Assembly: GCA_029204225.1 (NCBI GenBank)
Contig: CM055098.1
Span: forward strand, 12,761,315-12,825,314
Direction: 5' to 3'
DNA: 64,000 nt
Source of the DNA: Diphasiastrum complanatum
Lineage: Eukaryota; Streptophyta; Lycopodiopsida; Lycopodiales; Lycopodiaceae
The stretch's first letter is position 1, and the number at the start of each line of letters is the position of its first letter. Positions 10,140-50,483 of the stretch are shown one piece after another. Below the pieces are notes generated by a model. The model had not been told where the DNA came from and did not search any database. It saw nothing but the letters and a program-made list of their open reading frames with translations. The position numbers were made by a program, and so were the translations under genes.

Positions 10140-13100
10140 TATTAATGATAAAGAAATAACATAGATATGAATCATAAAATAGTTATGGGGTAGCTATTTA
10201 TGATTTGAGTTTCTTTTTTGTTTATAATGGAACATGGTCACGGCTAGGAACAAGAAATGTTAGCCATGCGTATTTTTTTTTTCTCATGATTTTTTTTTCC
10301 TGAAGATAGTCTTGTTAATTCCTAATAAAGATTTTATTGCAATGTCTTTGAATTGTTGTTGCAATTATAAGGTAAATAGGAAGCAGTTGTGGCTTGATAT
10401 TGATTGGAAAATACTAGTACCAAACACTAGTGTAGGGATGTGGAAATGCCTTTCATTGCTTCAGAGATCTTACAACCATGTTTGGACAACTGTTAAGATG
10501 CCTTTATTGTGGCTTACTTGTAGAGCTCTTCAATTGGTCTTATATCAATATTCAAATGTGACTCATGAGTCGTATGAGAGGGGTTGGACAAGAAGGCACC
10601 AATGATGAGCTAGTTATCCTTGCGCTTTGAGCAAGTTGTGATTATTTGTCACATGCAATGAAGACACATTTAGTCCAATAAGCTAATCTTGGCTGCTGAG
10701 GTGCCTTTATAGGTTTTACTATCATCATTTCATGTAGTTAGATTAGCCATCGATCACTTAACTTCATCACTTTAAGAAAGTCTTTTGGAACTGGTAAGGT
10801 TAGCCACTTTTGCTTTATCTCAATATTTTGATCTAAGGTGACCTTGATTTTGCATATTTGGATTTTAATGCATGTGCATGTGGTGGTTTTGGGTTCAAAT
10901 TACAACTCAAGACTTGGGAACATTTTTGGGGGTGGGAGAAACTTGGGAATAAGGGAACTTCACTTAATCATGGTTCTCTTTGGAAACTACCTACTAAGGC
11001 TTTGATATAATCTCCAGTCCTTGAATTGAACACAAACCTATCACGTTTTTCTTGGGAGAAACATTTTCCTAGGAATGTTGTCCCCCTAGGAGGAGGGAAT
11101 GCGTGCCTTGTCATAATGACAAAAAGTAGACAAAATATGTGCTTTCTACTTGCAAAGTGTAGTTGCACTCTTGGACCACCAATTGCTTTGGCTTTTGTAT
11201 GAGCAAGGTGAAGTCATGATATGTAAAATTCAATATATTTCTATGAGGAAGTAAGGACTTTAGTTGATTGGATTTTGTTTTTAGTGTTGTAGCCTTCATG
11301 GTGGCCAAGTTTGCCCTTTGTCTTTGAAGAACTGATACAACTAGCACGTTTGTCTTTGTATAAATGCCAAAAGCTCATGCGGACCTATCTTTGTGCATGC
11401 AACTAGTGCTTATTGATGGTGCAAGTAGGGATGTTATAGCATTTAGTCTAGGCTACACATGATGGGGTTGATGAAAAAATACTTTGTGGGTGGATTTTTT
11501 AGAGTTAAGGATTGCAAGTGTCGTTTGTTATCTTTGGGTATTATCCTAGAATTGATTTGGATAGGTTGGTTTGCTCGTGTTAGCAACCATATAGTTTGTT
11601 TTAGACCTTAGTTCAAGTTGTGACCAATTGGTTTGTTTAAGTACTTTCCATCTCTAGCGATACATTTTACCACCAGCTATATTCTCTAGCTTCAAATTTG
11701 TTTAAGCAAACTAAAATGGTGAATGTGCTTAAAGGCGTAAAAAACATAGAGATATATTTTTTTCTTGAGTCATTTGGTATCTAGGATGCCATATGCGCCC
11801 AGTTCGATAGAAGAGGACGAAAGAAGGAAAACAATAGAAGTTTGAGGTACTATTTATTAGATTTTACAACATCCACATTACGTCTAACTTTAAGACTCTT
11901 ATGATTACCCAAAACCACATTAGTTTTATCTAAATTTATGACGTGTACATCCATTGATTCTTTGTAGAGAATAAGAATACCATCGATTACCCAAAACCAC
12001 ATTAGTTTTAATGAAATTTATGACATGTACATCCATTGATTCTTTGTATCCCTGCACCTAAAGCAAAAGTTTGGAGGCTTTTTAATTCCAAACATGTATT
12101 TTTTCTTTCCTTGACAATCACACAATATACCTATGGTTGTTGGATGGCTTGAGAACCCAAAGCTTGTGCATTTATCAAGCATTGAGCCATGATCATAGAG
12201 CACATCAATTAAGATTCTACCCCTACTTTATAGGGACGAAAGTAAAATGAAATTTTCATAGTTCTAACCCTACCCGATCATTGTAGTCAACTCAATGAGA
12301 TACTTAGATTATGCATATCTTGCTGCTACCTATGAAAAGGAATTTTCTTTCAGCATTGATTCGTAAAAAGTGTTTGTGACAAATGTAGAGACTTTTTCCA
12401 CTTTCCCTTTGAGAATTTGACTATTCCATAATTACAAATCACAATGCGTTTCAATGGAAATTATTGAAATTATCTTGTGGTAAATTCAATAGAAATTGCA
12501 ATATGCTACCATAGGCCTATAATGATAACCCTAAACCTTTGTAAACTATTCTACTATCAAATACCTAAATCATCCACTACCACAAATGGCTTCGAAAATA
12601 CTCTTAAACTAATCTTGTATAGTTGGCTTGGGTTGAAAGGGTCTCATCAAGACATCTAGGGCTGCAAATATCTACTTCTCTTTAGGAATTACTTGCATAG
12701 TCAAGTACTTTTACCAATTCAACCATTTGTCCACTCATAAGGTTTTTTGGCAATCTAAGATTGGCTTATCTTGATCCAGATGAATTGATAGTTCGGACAA
12801 TGCCAATTTAAATATAAAAGAATCGTCCTATTTAGAAAACTGTGAACAATTTGCATATTATGTTAAGAAAACTAGAAAAATAGTAATGTTTTTTGTATTC
12901 CATACATTCGATAGCAACAAAAAAATTTACTGCTTTTTGGTTTGAATTGTGGTTCAGTTTCAATTCAATTGCAACGAATTGGAACATTAACCCACAACCT
13001 CTGAGCACTTTTAGTAGTGTCGTATGAATAAAATTGGATAGTTAACTGATGGATTATAGTTTCTTGCTCCTCGAGTGGCAACCTAAGCCATCAAATTGGA

Positions 13101-16100
13101 GCTATCAACCATTATTGAAAGCATGTACAACTTGGAACCTAGGTAAATTCCACAGATGCATCGTGTTCTTGAGTAGAACAATTTTTCTGTTTGTAAATTT
13201 TTTTGGGTGTCTTGTGAGATAAAAAACATAGAAAGCTTAATAGGAATCAATATTAATACTAAACCATACTCATAGTTGCATTGGAACCAAGTTTGCGTTC
13301 TACATTTTGAGATCACGCAAAGCATTGAATAACGTTGAACGATCCTATGGTTATGTGACCAGTACTAAGTATTCATGCACTTGGAAGATGTTCTGACAGT
13401 CCTGTTGGGAATTCTTCTACTGAGTTATACCTTTTTGTGCATCATGCAAAGGTAATGTGCGCTTTAACACATACAAAACGAGCAATTATTGGTAATTGAA
13501 GCAAGCCTAATCCAAATTTCATAGTCACAAAACTTGATCCTCATGAGGTTTGATTTCCTCTCTTGGTAGCGCGCTTTCCTCAACACTCTAGATTTTTAAC
13601 ATGCAAGCTTTGGCCTAGATATCATTGGGAAGGCTTGACAAGGAGTCACTAACTTGACATAGATGCGCTATGTACAACAAAACTCCCTAGATTTTGAAAC
13701 CTACTATTGCTCCTAGTTTGCATGTCTCCTAGTAGGGTCTTCCACTGGCCATAAATAAAAAAAAATTTAGGCTGCTTTTTTGTTTTTTGACGTTCCGGAA
13801 GCATAGAGTTCTAGAATGCTTTGTTTTTGGAACGTTGTTTTGATTCAATTCAGGTAAAAACTAGAAACTTGGGCATTATGTGAGAACCTAACACATCAAT
13901 TTGCCCAAAAAATATTAAATATGCATGCATGGTTTCATTCATTGACCTCAAGCATTAGGAAAGGCGGTGGCACACACGTGTTATTGAATCTTAACTACTC
14001 ATGCTTTGCAACCATTACTTCAAGCAAAACAAAATTTGAGGTCGAACTCTACCATTGTAGAACTTACCTCCACCATTTTGCAATGTGTAAGAATTTGTAC
14101 TCGACAATCTTGCTCACTTTAGGAATAAGATAAAGGAAAATTTCTATATATATTGGAGGACTAGATGGCCATGGCCATGACAAAACGAAGATTAATGTGG
14201 ATGTATAGGAGGAGAGGAAGGGGATCCTCCTCATCCTTTCTTGAAAGTAGGCACTTGTAGTTTTAAGCTGTGATCTACGTAAGTTCTTCAAGAAATACCA
14301 TTAATTACGAAGCCTAAACATTAGTGTCTTCCTGTTTTCTACCGCTAGCTTGGAACAAAGTCATAGCTGAAGATCAGATCTCAACCAATGGAGATGATAG
14401 TTGAAGAAGAGCCAAGAGAATGGACCAAAAAGATCTCCCCCTCCTAGCACCTTTTTTCTCTACACACCCTACATGAGGGATTCTCAGGAATCGCTCTTGA
14501 ATGTGTATATGTCCTTTGTACTTAAGCTAAACTATCTTTAAGTACTTTGATACTTAATGCCCTTGTCTAAGTACTTACTATGGTCCATATTCATTAAGTA
14601 CTTACTATGGTCCATGTTGTAACTAAAGCCTCTAAATCCTAGTGTGTAGTTAGTCCCTTCGACCATTTAGTGCCCATGATGACCAACCGAATGTAAAGTC
14701 CTTACTTCATAATACATTATAATGCCATCATATATGCATAATTGACCATTATCAGAACAATGTTTTTTCGCCAAATGGCAATAGGTGAAATGCAGTCCCT
14801 CCCCTCAATAATTTGTCATATTGTATGGAGAGATTGATGAAGAGGTAGCATACCAGGCTACTGAAGTCTGATTTTTACATACTAAAATGGTTACCAAACA
14901 TGTATAGAATTCGGTGCTTTGGAAAGTTCTTGAGTTCCCCAATCAATGATCGTAAATATTTTTTGGTTTAACATCTTGTAGTATGCTACCTATAGATAGG
15001 TGCTGAGTTTGAGCCTACAATTGTAAGCCCCTTAACCACCACCTAAAATGGTCCCTATTGTTTAGTAGTTGTTGTATTGGGAGGGTATGGTATGAAATCC
15101 ATCAAATTACTTATGCGGTGTTTCTTTATTGGATGTCCCTCTATGCACCTAATTGGAGTTGAACCTATGACCTTGAATAAAGGAAATAAGTCCTTTATTA
15201 ACATGCCACATGTGTGCAAGGTCTAAAGTCCCTTTTGCTTACTACCCAAAAAAGAGTAGCAACAACTTGAAGGATCTATCTATGAATTATCATGGAATAT
15301 AACTATGTCAAAGACTAAGTATGTTGTTTTATATGAGTTTGATGGGACACCTATTCTTTTGGCAAGAGCTTACTTCTCTTAAATTGCAACGAGCTGTATA
15401 TGTAGGGATAAGCTTGACATATTGACTCTTTTTGACATATTTTTTTGAATGGAAGTTCTAAGAATACACAATACTTAGAGACATACAAGGCCCATTTTAT
15501 TCTTTAAGGTAGAAGTTGTGCACTCTATTTCCCTCCATATATTTTTCAATTCATGATGCATTAGGATTTTTTGGAAGGTTTTATCACGGTTCTAGAAAAG
15601 ACCATACTTTGAGATACTCATTTGCTAGCTTTGGATATTAGTATTGCTTGAGCTCTTTGGGGGAGAAATTATTGCTTTTGCTTTTAGGGCTTTAGCCATT
15701 GATTACATGTGATGTCATTGGCCATTATTTGTGGGAGACTGCTATAAAATTGTCATTTGTGGTCTTTTATGTTTCATTGATATCAAATATGTGCTTGTGT
15801 TCGTAACTTGGGAGAATTGGTTACCTGGTTGAATACACTAGAATCCTATTTGTCCTCAGAGCGTTGCTTGTATGAGTCATGACGTCATTGGCCATTCGTG
15901 GGAGATCGCTATTTGACTGTCATTCATGGTCTTTTATGCTTCATTGATATCAAAATTTGTGATTGTGCTCATTATTGAAAGATAAAAAATAATCTTAAAT
16001 ATTGTTGATTGTTACATTTTTGTGCACATTTTGGGGCTTAGTTTTGGATTAGAATCCATTGATTTTGTTGTCCACTAATGGAACTTGTATGAAAAAAATT

Positions 16101-16755
16101 ATGACCTTAGATTAAACATGAGTGAGTGTATTGCCTTTTGTACCTAAATGGGACTACTTAGTTAAGATGCTAGTGGCGTCTTGTAGCATAGCAGTGAAAG
16201 TTGATGCAGAAGGATGTCTAGGTTCTTGGATACTACATATAATTTATGTGACCATGTTTCATATTACAGTAAGTGATCCTTTTGTTAGGGCTTCAAATAT
16301 GATGTTTACATTGAGATCCTATTTTTTAGAATTTATCTACTCAATTACTGTACATGCTATGAATCTTAGACTTTCACGTCGATTGATGGTTGTGGTGTCT
16401 AGTGATATAGATTTAACTCACTTAAAGAATATGTGACAATGAGCATTGACATTCATTTTTAATCAAGTTGGTGTTATAAAAAATCTTGTAGAAGAGATTC
16501 TCAGTGGTCCTTTTTTCTTGTCCATTTAGGTTTTTAATTATTAGAACTTTGGATTGTTGAATTACTCATCTTTTTGATGTATGTTGTTTGTTGTCGTTTA
16601 TGTTATGCATTCTCATGATGTGAGGGAATAACGACAATTGACAATATCGGGGTATACAATGTGTTTATCTTCTATTGTCATTCCATTGTAATGAATATTC
16701 CAAAAACTTTTGTGATAGTTGTTACTAATGTTGGTCTTTGTATGCTACATTGCAG
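10140..16755. other. Non-coding; probable 5' UTR intron with small repeats
   Basis: No coding region is recognised. Two direct duplications are visible. A block of about 65 bp beginning 'gattacccaaaaccacattag' occurs at 11902 and again at about 11984. A diverged block of about 100 bp containing 'gtcattggccatt' and 'ggtcttttatg' occurs at about 15711 and 15890. If the leader exon proposed near 9400 is right, all of this is intronic. Confidence 0.45.
11902..12050. repeat. Tandem duplication, period about 82 bp
   Basis: Both copies read 'gattacccaaaaccacatta' and then 'catccattgattctttgta', with a few substitutions between. They form a simple head-to-tail duplication in non-coding DNA. Confidence 0.8.
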
Positions 16756-16813
16756 CTTATAGGCAAAGGATCGGGAGCTTATCTAAGTTTTAAGTTGATC
16801 AACATCGATCAAA
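16756..16813 (+). other. Candidate 5' UTR part of MCTS1 exon 1
   Basis: A plausible acceptor (tgctacattgcag) ends at 16755, and the following 58 nt lead into the ATG at 16814 without an upstream ATG. It would be a leader segment joined to non-coding exon(s) upstream. Inferred from the splice-site look only. Confidence 0.4.
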
Positions 16814-44379
<27,566 letters not shown>

Positions 44380-45464
44380 TTTCCGTGTGCTCAGCATTTG
44401 AAGAAAAAATGATAGGAGCAGTCAATGCAACAAATTTTTTTCTTTTCAATGTTCTGGTTTTTCACAGTTGTTTGGATTTGATGCATGTATACTACCATAC
44501 TTTGCATGGTTTGTAGATAATCTATGTCTGAGCGAAGCTAATTGTTTGAAGCATTAACTGTTTTAGGAGACGCAATTTTGACAGAATTGACATGTAGTAA
44601 TAGTGAAACTGAACCTGGATGTGAGGCCAGTTAAAGGCTAGCTTATAAAGGGCAGAAAACTTTTGGCATGCGTGATTGATGGAGCTGATTTTTGGGGTTT
44701 TCATCATTGCCGAAAATTGGATAAATGACTTTGATATACTTCACCAAGGCATAGATTTACTCCAATATGTATAGCAAGATCACATGAACATTACAAGCTT
44801 GAGTGATCAAGGTACAAGCAAGCATTAATATGACTATTATCAAAGCTATTGGATTCCAATGATACATCTTTTGTGTCAAATTTGTTGCTGAAACAATTGT
44901 TACTTTGTGATGAATGTTAACTTCTCTCATGGTAGTTAATTTTCGAAAACGATGCTTATATGGTGTTTAAATAATTAGTCACTTTGGATAAATATAAATC
45001 ACATTCATGTCTTTATTTGGACCATACTTGCAGCCCAGTCGCCCAGGATCTGGATCGTGATCCGGGAATTCCCGTTCGGGTTTCCTGGAACAATTTATTT
45101 TTGTTTTGGTGCCAAAATGGGTATGAGATTAAAAAGTTTTTCAAGAGTTGTTTACTTAGCTAGCTTGCCAGGAGTTTCAAGAATACTGCAGTCCGATTTT
45201 GGGCCATAAAGTAATTTTGTATCGAACTATCTTTGTATCATGTGAAACTAAGTCATATGGAACTATATTGAACAACAGCAAACTAACAACACTTATGAAG
45301 CATAAGCAGCCATCCTAGAGCTTACTACAAAAATGTGAATAAACTCAACGCGCTCAACAAACTATGAGCACATTATACAGTGCCAACCTGAAAGCATTTC
45401 ACATGTGGTGAAGTTGGTGCATCATGAATGGATGAAAAGAGAACCATCCATTGAAACCATATTG

Positions 45465-45466
<2 letters not shown>

Positions 45467-45502
<36 letters not shown>
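45467..45502. repeat. (TC)n microsatellite
   Basis: 36 bp of uninterrupted TC. The flanks do not show the LINE stem-loop. Confidence 0.95.
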
Positions 45503-45506
<4 letters not shown>

Positions 45507-45786
45507 AGATCCACTGCATGATGGTTTGAGGTTCTGATAAGAGACAGCAGACACCATGAGACCTTAATATTTGAAGATAAAAAAGTGAAGCCTCCATGGA
45601 ACAAGCGATATGTCTCTTGAAGAAAAGTAGACAACACTAGCAAATGTTTGGAAAATTTTTACAGTGGAGTCACTTGTCAGCATGGACATTGGTGTAAAAA
45701 TCTCATCTATTGATATTCTTTGAACTCACCAGGAGACGAGTTTGGCTGATGGCTGGTTCTTGTATTTTTTGAAATTGTGGTTTTTG

Positions 45787-45788
<2 letters not shown>

Positions 45789-45844
<56 letters not shown>
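45789..45844. repeat. (TC)n microsatellite
   Basis: About 56 bp of uninterrupted TC, 290 bp from the previous tract. No LINE 3' UTR is recognised upstream. Confidence 0.95.
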
Positions 45845-45846
<2 letters not shown>

Positions 45847-46436
45847 GGACTCGACTCTATGCTTGTTTAGTTTTATATGTTCTTCGAGCAATCATAGGAA
45901 TGGTTCTAAAAAAAACTCGTTTGTATGACAGTGACAAGTATTCAATCTAAGTACAAATTTTCCACTATTCAACAACCAACTTATTGGATAGATTAAATCA
46001 TTATTATGTAGATGCAATGTGCATCATAGCTAAATATGAGTTTGCTTTTGTAAGTGTAATATGAAAGATAGAGCTTTTTTATTTGGAAATACATTGCGAT
46101 ACATTGGATTATTTGTTAGATTTTGACAATTGTACAAGATGGTTGCTTGTTATCATGTGCATACACCCTTGAAACTGATAGTAGGCCCTTAAACGTTGAC
46201 ATTTGAAAGAGCTCCCTTGACCAACCGAAACACACAGCCTTGTCGTTGCAAGACAAGATCAAAAGATCTTGATGTGCATGAGCAAACAAACAAGTTATGT
46301 TATATGGTGGGGCTCGACATGAAAACTCATGTCTGATATGACCAAGATGCTACAATCTTTCTAAAGAGGCTACGCATGAACATTTTATGTAATCCACACT
46401 AAGTGGGACACTATCTCTCAACAATCTTCAACTATT

Positions 46437-46660
46437 GGCAAGGCTTATTGCAATGCTTGAAAAAAATATCAACCAACATAGGTGATGATTATCTTCTACA
46501 ATCTAGTATTCTTTGTAGCCCCAACTATCGTTCTCAATGGTAGGGCTTATTGCAATGTTTGAAGAAATATCAATCAATTGAAGAACATAGGTGATAGCTA
46601 TCTTATGCAACTTAGCAATCTTTGTAGCCCAAATCATTATTCTCAACTTCTAGGATAACT
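46437..46660. repeat. Diverged tandem duplication, about 110-bp unit
   Basis: Two copies share 'ggcttattgcaatg', 'gaaaaatatcaa' or 'gaagaaatatcaa', 'cataggtgat' and 'tttgtagccc' in the same order, with indels. No coding content. Confidence 0.7.
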
Positions 46661-47910
46661 AGCTCTTGGAGAGGAGTTTTTAGGGATGTAGATTGTGGAT
46701 AGCTTGGAAACCAAAGCCAATTGTGCTCATTTGATCACAACATCAACACTACATGTGAATCATACATAAGGCTACATGTGCATCGAAGAAAGCATGTACT
46801 TCCATGAAACCCCTTTTCTGGTGTAGAGTAAATGGAAGTGTGCTTCAAGGGTTCATTGCCTGCTATAGGAATGATGCTTACATGTGAAGAAATGTTAATG
46901 CAGGTCCATTGTTTGCCTTGAGGTTCCAGCCATGAAAAGCATCCAGTGCAGATTCATATGTCACGACCATCAAGTTGCATTGTAGCATTGCTCCCCGGCG
47001 AGCAATGTTGCTAGGTAAATTTTCTTTTGCCCCCAACTTGCTGATCAGACTTGTTTTCTTTCAATGCTCTTTCACCTCTTCCGAGAGCAAAGCTTTGAAA
47101 ATTTGTGTTGCTCTTTCTAGAAGACACATCCCATAGTCTGCCAGCAAGCGTAACATATTACCCAAACACTGGGCACAGAGATCGCGGAGGTCAAAATAAA
47201 TTCTTTTAGCTAATGTTTTTCAGCTCATACCTTTGTTCTGAATAATCTCAGCCACTTCTAATAGAACTTCAGGGATGTGTGAAAACTCACTTATCCCACA
47301 ACATGAGCACAACCATGAGCTTTGAAAAATTTAAAAAAAGTCAAACAATTTTTCCCTGTTCTTGACGATCTGAAAGGGTTGTAGTATTGTGCTCTAAAAG
47401 AGCACAAATTTGCAGAAGAGCATCATGTCTAGTATTATATAAAAAAAACATTTGGCCTCTCATTATCCCTGGCAGCATTGCTGCAAGCTACCAGATAATG
47501 AAAGCATGATTTCTAGCAGCATTGCTCATTGCTTGAAAATACATGCCTGACAGCATAGCTGTGCTATCAGACTGTGAAAGAATGATTTCTTGCAGCATTG
47601 CTCATTGCTTTAAAGTACACGCTCTAATCTGAGGCAACTGATATTTACGGATTGTTGTTACTTTTTGACTTCGTTGAAAAGAAAGTGGGTAATTAAATAT
47701 TTTGAGAATCAAAGGCTAGGGTCTTACTCCATGATTTTTCCACCGACTAAATGATTTATGCTTTCACACTTCCATTTTTGACGCATTGAAGACATCCGAC
47801 TTTTCCTCCCATTTCTTATGAAAAGCCATCAAAGTGCATTTAAAGCAATGATCAATGTTGACAAAAATCATTCTTTCACTGTCTGGCAGCTCGCTGATCC
47901 ACAAATTTCT

Positions 47911-49650
47911 TTATGAGTATGGAATGGACGCTTTAATAAGCTTGGAATTTTTATCCATCTCCTTGGACTTGGTCGCACGAGTTCGTTTGGGCTTCTGTGT
48001 GTCAGTAGGGTCTACCTCGGCTTCAAGCTCCTTCACATATATTGCGTCCTTGATTTGGGTCTGCAGCGACTCCAGTTCTCTCTTCAGTCGGTCATTCTCA
48101 GCTACCGCGTTGCAAAACTCCTCGTGGACTTTCACACCAGTGCAGCTGAAAACTTGAGAACTTTCAAGATTACATGAATCAACCTGCTTCCCCTTGCGAT
48201 AGGCTAGGACCTCTGCCATCAGACAATCGATATTCTTTAAGGCCTGAATGTGTTCTTCGTGTGAATTCACACAAGAATACCCAGCCTCAGACAGCTCCTT
48301 CATGTCGATGAGCTCCTCCTCGAACCTATTCTTCTCCTCATAGAGAGGTTGGAGAAGTTCAGTCTTGAAGGTTTCTTGCAATGAGATCTGCACCTGCTTC
48401 CATTTGGCTACATCAACCTTGATTGTGCCTCCATCTGAACATCACTGTTGAGTATTGTCGGGGCTTATTTTTGCCAACTTCTCAGCATCCAACTGTTGTT
48501 GTAGATCTTCTGTCTTCTTCTGGTAGAAGTCTATCTTATTGTTTAGAGTAATACGCTCTGAATCAAATGAAGCAATGTGCTTATTCGCAACAGATAACTT
48601 ATCCTTGCTCTTGTCCAATTCGGACTGAAGAGACAAGGAGTAGTCATTTGATTTCCTCAACGTAACCTCAAATTTTTTATTTCTCTGCTCCATGGTGTTG
48701 AGCTGAGCCAAGAGCTTTGTCATTTTATTCTTTAAAACTTCATTCAGCCCCTGCATTTTGGCTATCTTCTGCTCATAACCTCTCTAGATAGCATTAGTAT
48801 TCTGCAGATACATGATCATCTGCTTCAAGTCTGGGTTCACTTCCGCCAACCAATGAAGAGTATCTGGCTCTGGCGTCTGGTCCTTTTGCTTTGCTTGTTC
48901 ATATATATCTTCTGTATCGGCAGCAGTAGTGGTGGTGGTAGTTGTATCAATAGCAGCATCAGTAACTTGGTCAGCAACATCATGGACCTGCTCGATTTTG
49001 AAACTCGTAGCATCCTGGTTGTCGTCCACCCCGTTCTCTGCATCTGCCGTGGTAGTGTTAGCAGAAGCATCTTATACGACAGCATCAGATACAGTAGGCA
49101 CGGAGTCCTGTGCAGCTTGACTCGGCCCTACATCAACATTAACAATCTCAATGGTACTAAGATCCACTTGTTGTGGAGTTGCAAGTGCGGTCTTCCTCCT
49201 TTCAAATAGCGTTAACTCCCCTGACATCAAAATGCTGTAATGCAAGCACAGATGGGAGATATGGGCTATGTAGGCTGCATACTTGCCATGCTTCATTGAC
49301 CTGTGGAAGGCTTTGAAACCGATGGTTGCAAAGTTGATCTGCTCTCCCTTGATGGCCAAGAGCAGATATTCAATATTTGTTACTACAATTGTTGCATACG
49401 CGTTCGCTGCAAATAGGACTTGGTTGCAATACTTGCAGAAGTTCCTTATGGCCGCATCTCTGATCATGGAAATCTTATATCCCTTGCTTTTGGCATATAA
49501 AAGTTCCCAAGGAATAGATTTGCTTCGTCAACATCCTCCATGGATAAAGCTGGATATACAGTTCCTTCAGAAGGTAAATGTAGCGCAACTGCAAAGGTTG
49601 CCTCCTGTTGCAATATACCAACACATAATTGCTATATTTTTGTAGTATTT
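47911..49650 (-). pseudogene. Long coiled-coil protein, one frame with three stops
   Basis: A single minus-strand frame of about 580 codons runs from about 49650 to a stop at 47911 and is interrupted only by TAA (49072), TAG (48784) and TGA (48442). The N-terminal part (ANLFLGNFYMPKARDIRF, LLAIKGEQINFATIGFKAF) is globular and resembles plant transposon-associated proteins, without a firm match. A Thr/Asp-rich linker and two long heptad regions follow (LNEVLKNKMTKLLAQLN, DRLKRELESLQTQIKD), then a basic tail (KPKRTRATKSKEMDKN). Each stop is one C-to-T change from CAA, CAG or CGA. Function unknown. Confidence 0.6.
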
Positions 49651-50407
49651 AGTTCGTTCCCCAAGAAGATAGCCCTTAAAAGTTGTTAAGTTGATATAGT
49701 ATTGACTCGAATGAAGTGGAGTCGAGTGAAAATCTGGCTGTCAATAGACATTTTTTAAGCAGCCAAAAGGTGTTTAAAGGTAATGAATGCGATACAACAG
49801 TCTTCCTCCGAATCAAACCAAAGATAAAGCATTCTATATGTAAAATGATATCAGAGTAGCTCAAATGAGTTACACTCTGACTGATTAAGTTGTCAGCAAA
49901 GATCAACGTTATGTTCGATGCAAATGTGTACGAACAGACAAAAAGTTAATCTTAGTCTTGAACTAATGTGTTTTAGATAGAAGTCCTCAACAACTAAAGT
50001 CCAATCATGGTTAAAGAACTCAAGTAGTCCACGAATATGTTAGAAACAATTATCTTCATTACTAACATGACCACAGATCAATAACTCAGTTCCTCAGTCA
50101 AGGACTAGCATTTCATAATATACATACTTTTTTATCAGCAACTATGGAAAACTGCACCAAGGTTATGTTTCCTCGAATGTTGAACACAAAGTATTCGCTC
50201 AGTCGGGCAAGACAGTTCTTTAGATCAACTTTACGGAAATACAACAAACGATTGTAATGAAATATCGTACTATCTGACCAAAGAATGATTTAAATAATGC
50301 ATACGAGATTGTTAGTAGACCCGAAGTCACTCACACTCAGAAGTGCAAAAAACAGAGATATAAGAAAATAACCTTAAATCCTAGATCTTCAATCTCCAAC
50401 ATACAAT

Positions 50408-50483
<76 letters not shown>

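Larger units (their letters stand above)
44380..47905. other. Non-coding 3' flank of MCTS1 with small repeats
   Basis: No gene recognised. It contains (CT)n tracts at 45467-45502 and 45789-45844, a diverged tandem duplication of about 110 bp (46437-46660, both with 'aggcttattgcaatg' and 'tttgtagccc'), and another of about 85 bp at 47466-47630 ('gcagcattgctcattgctt'). Confidence 0.5.
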
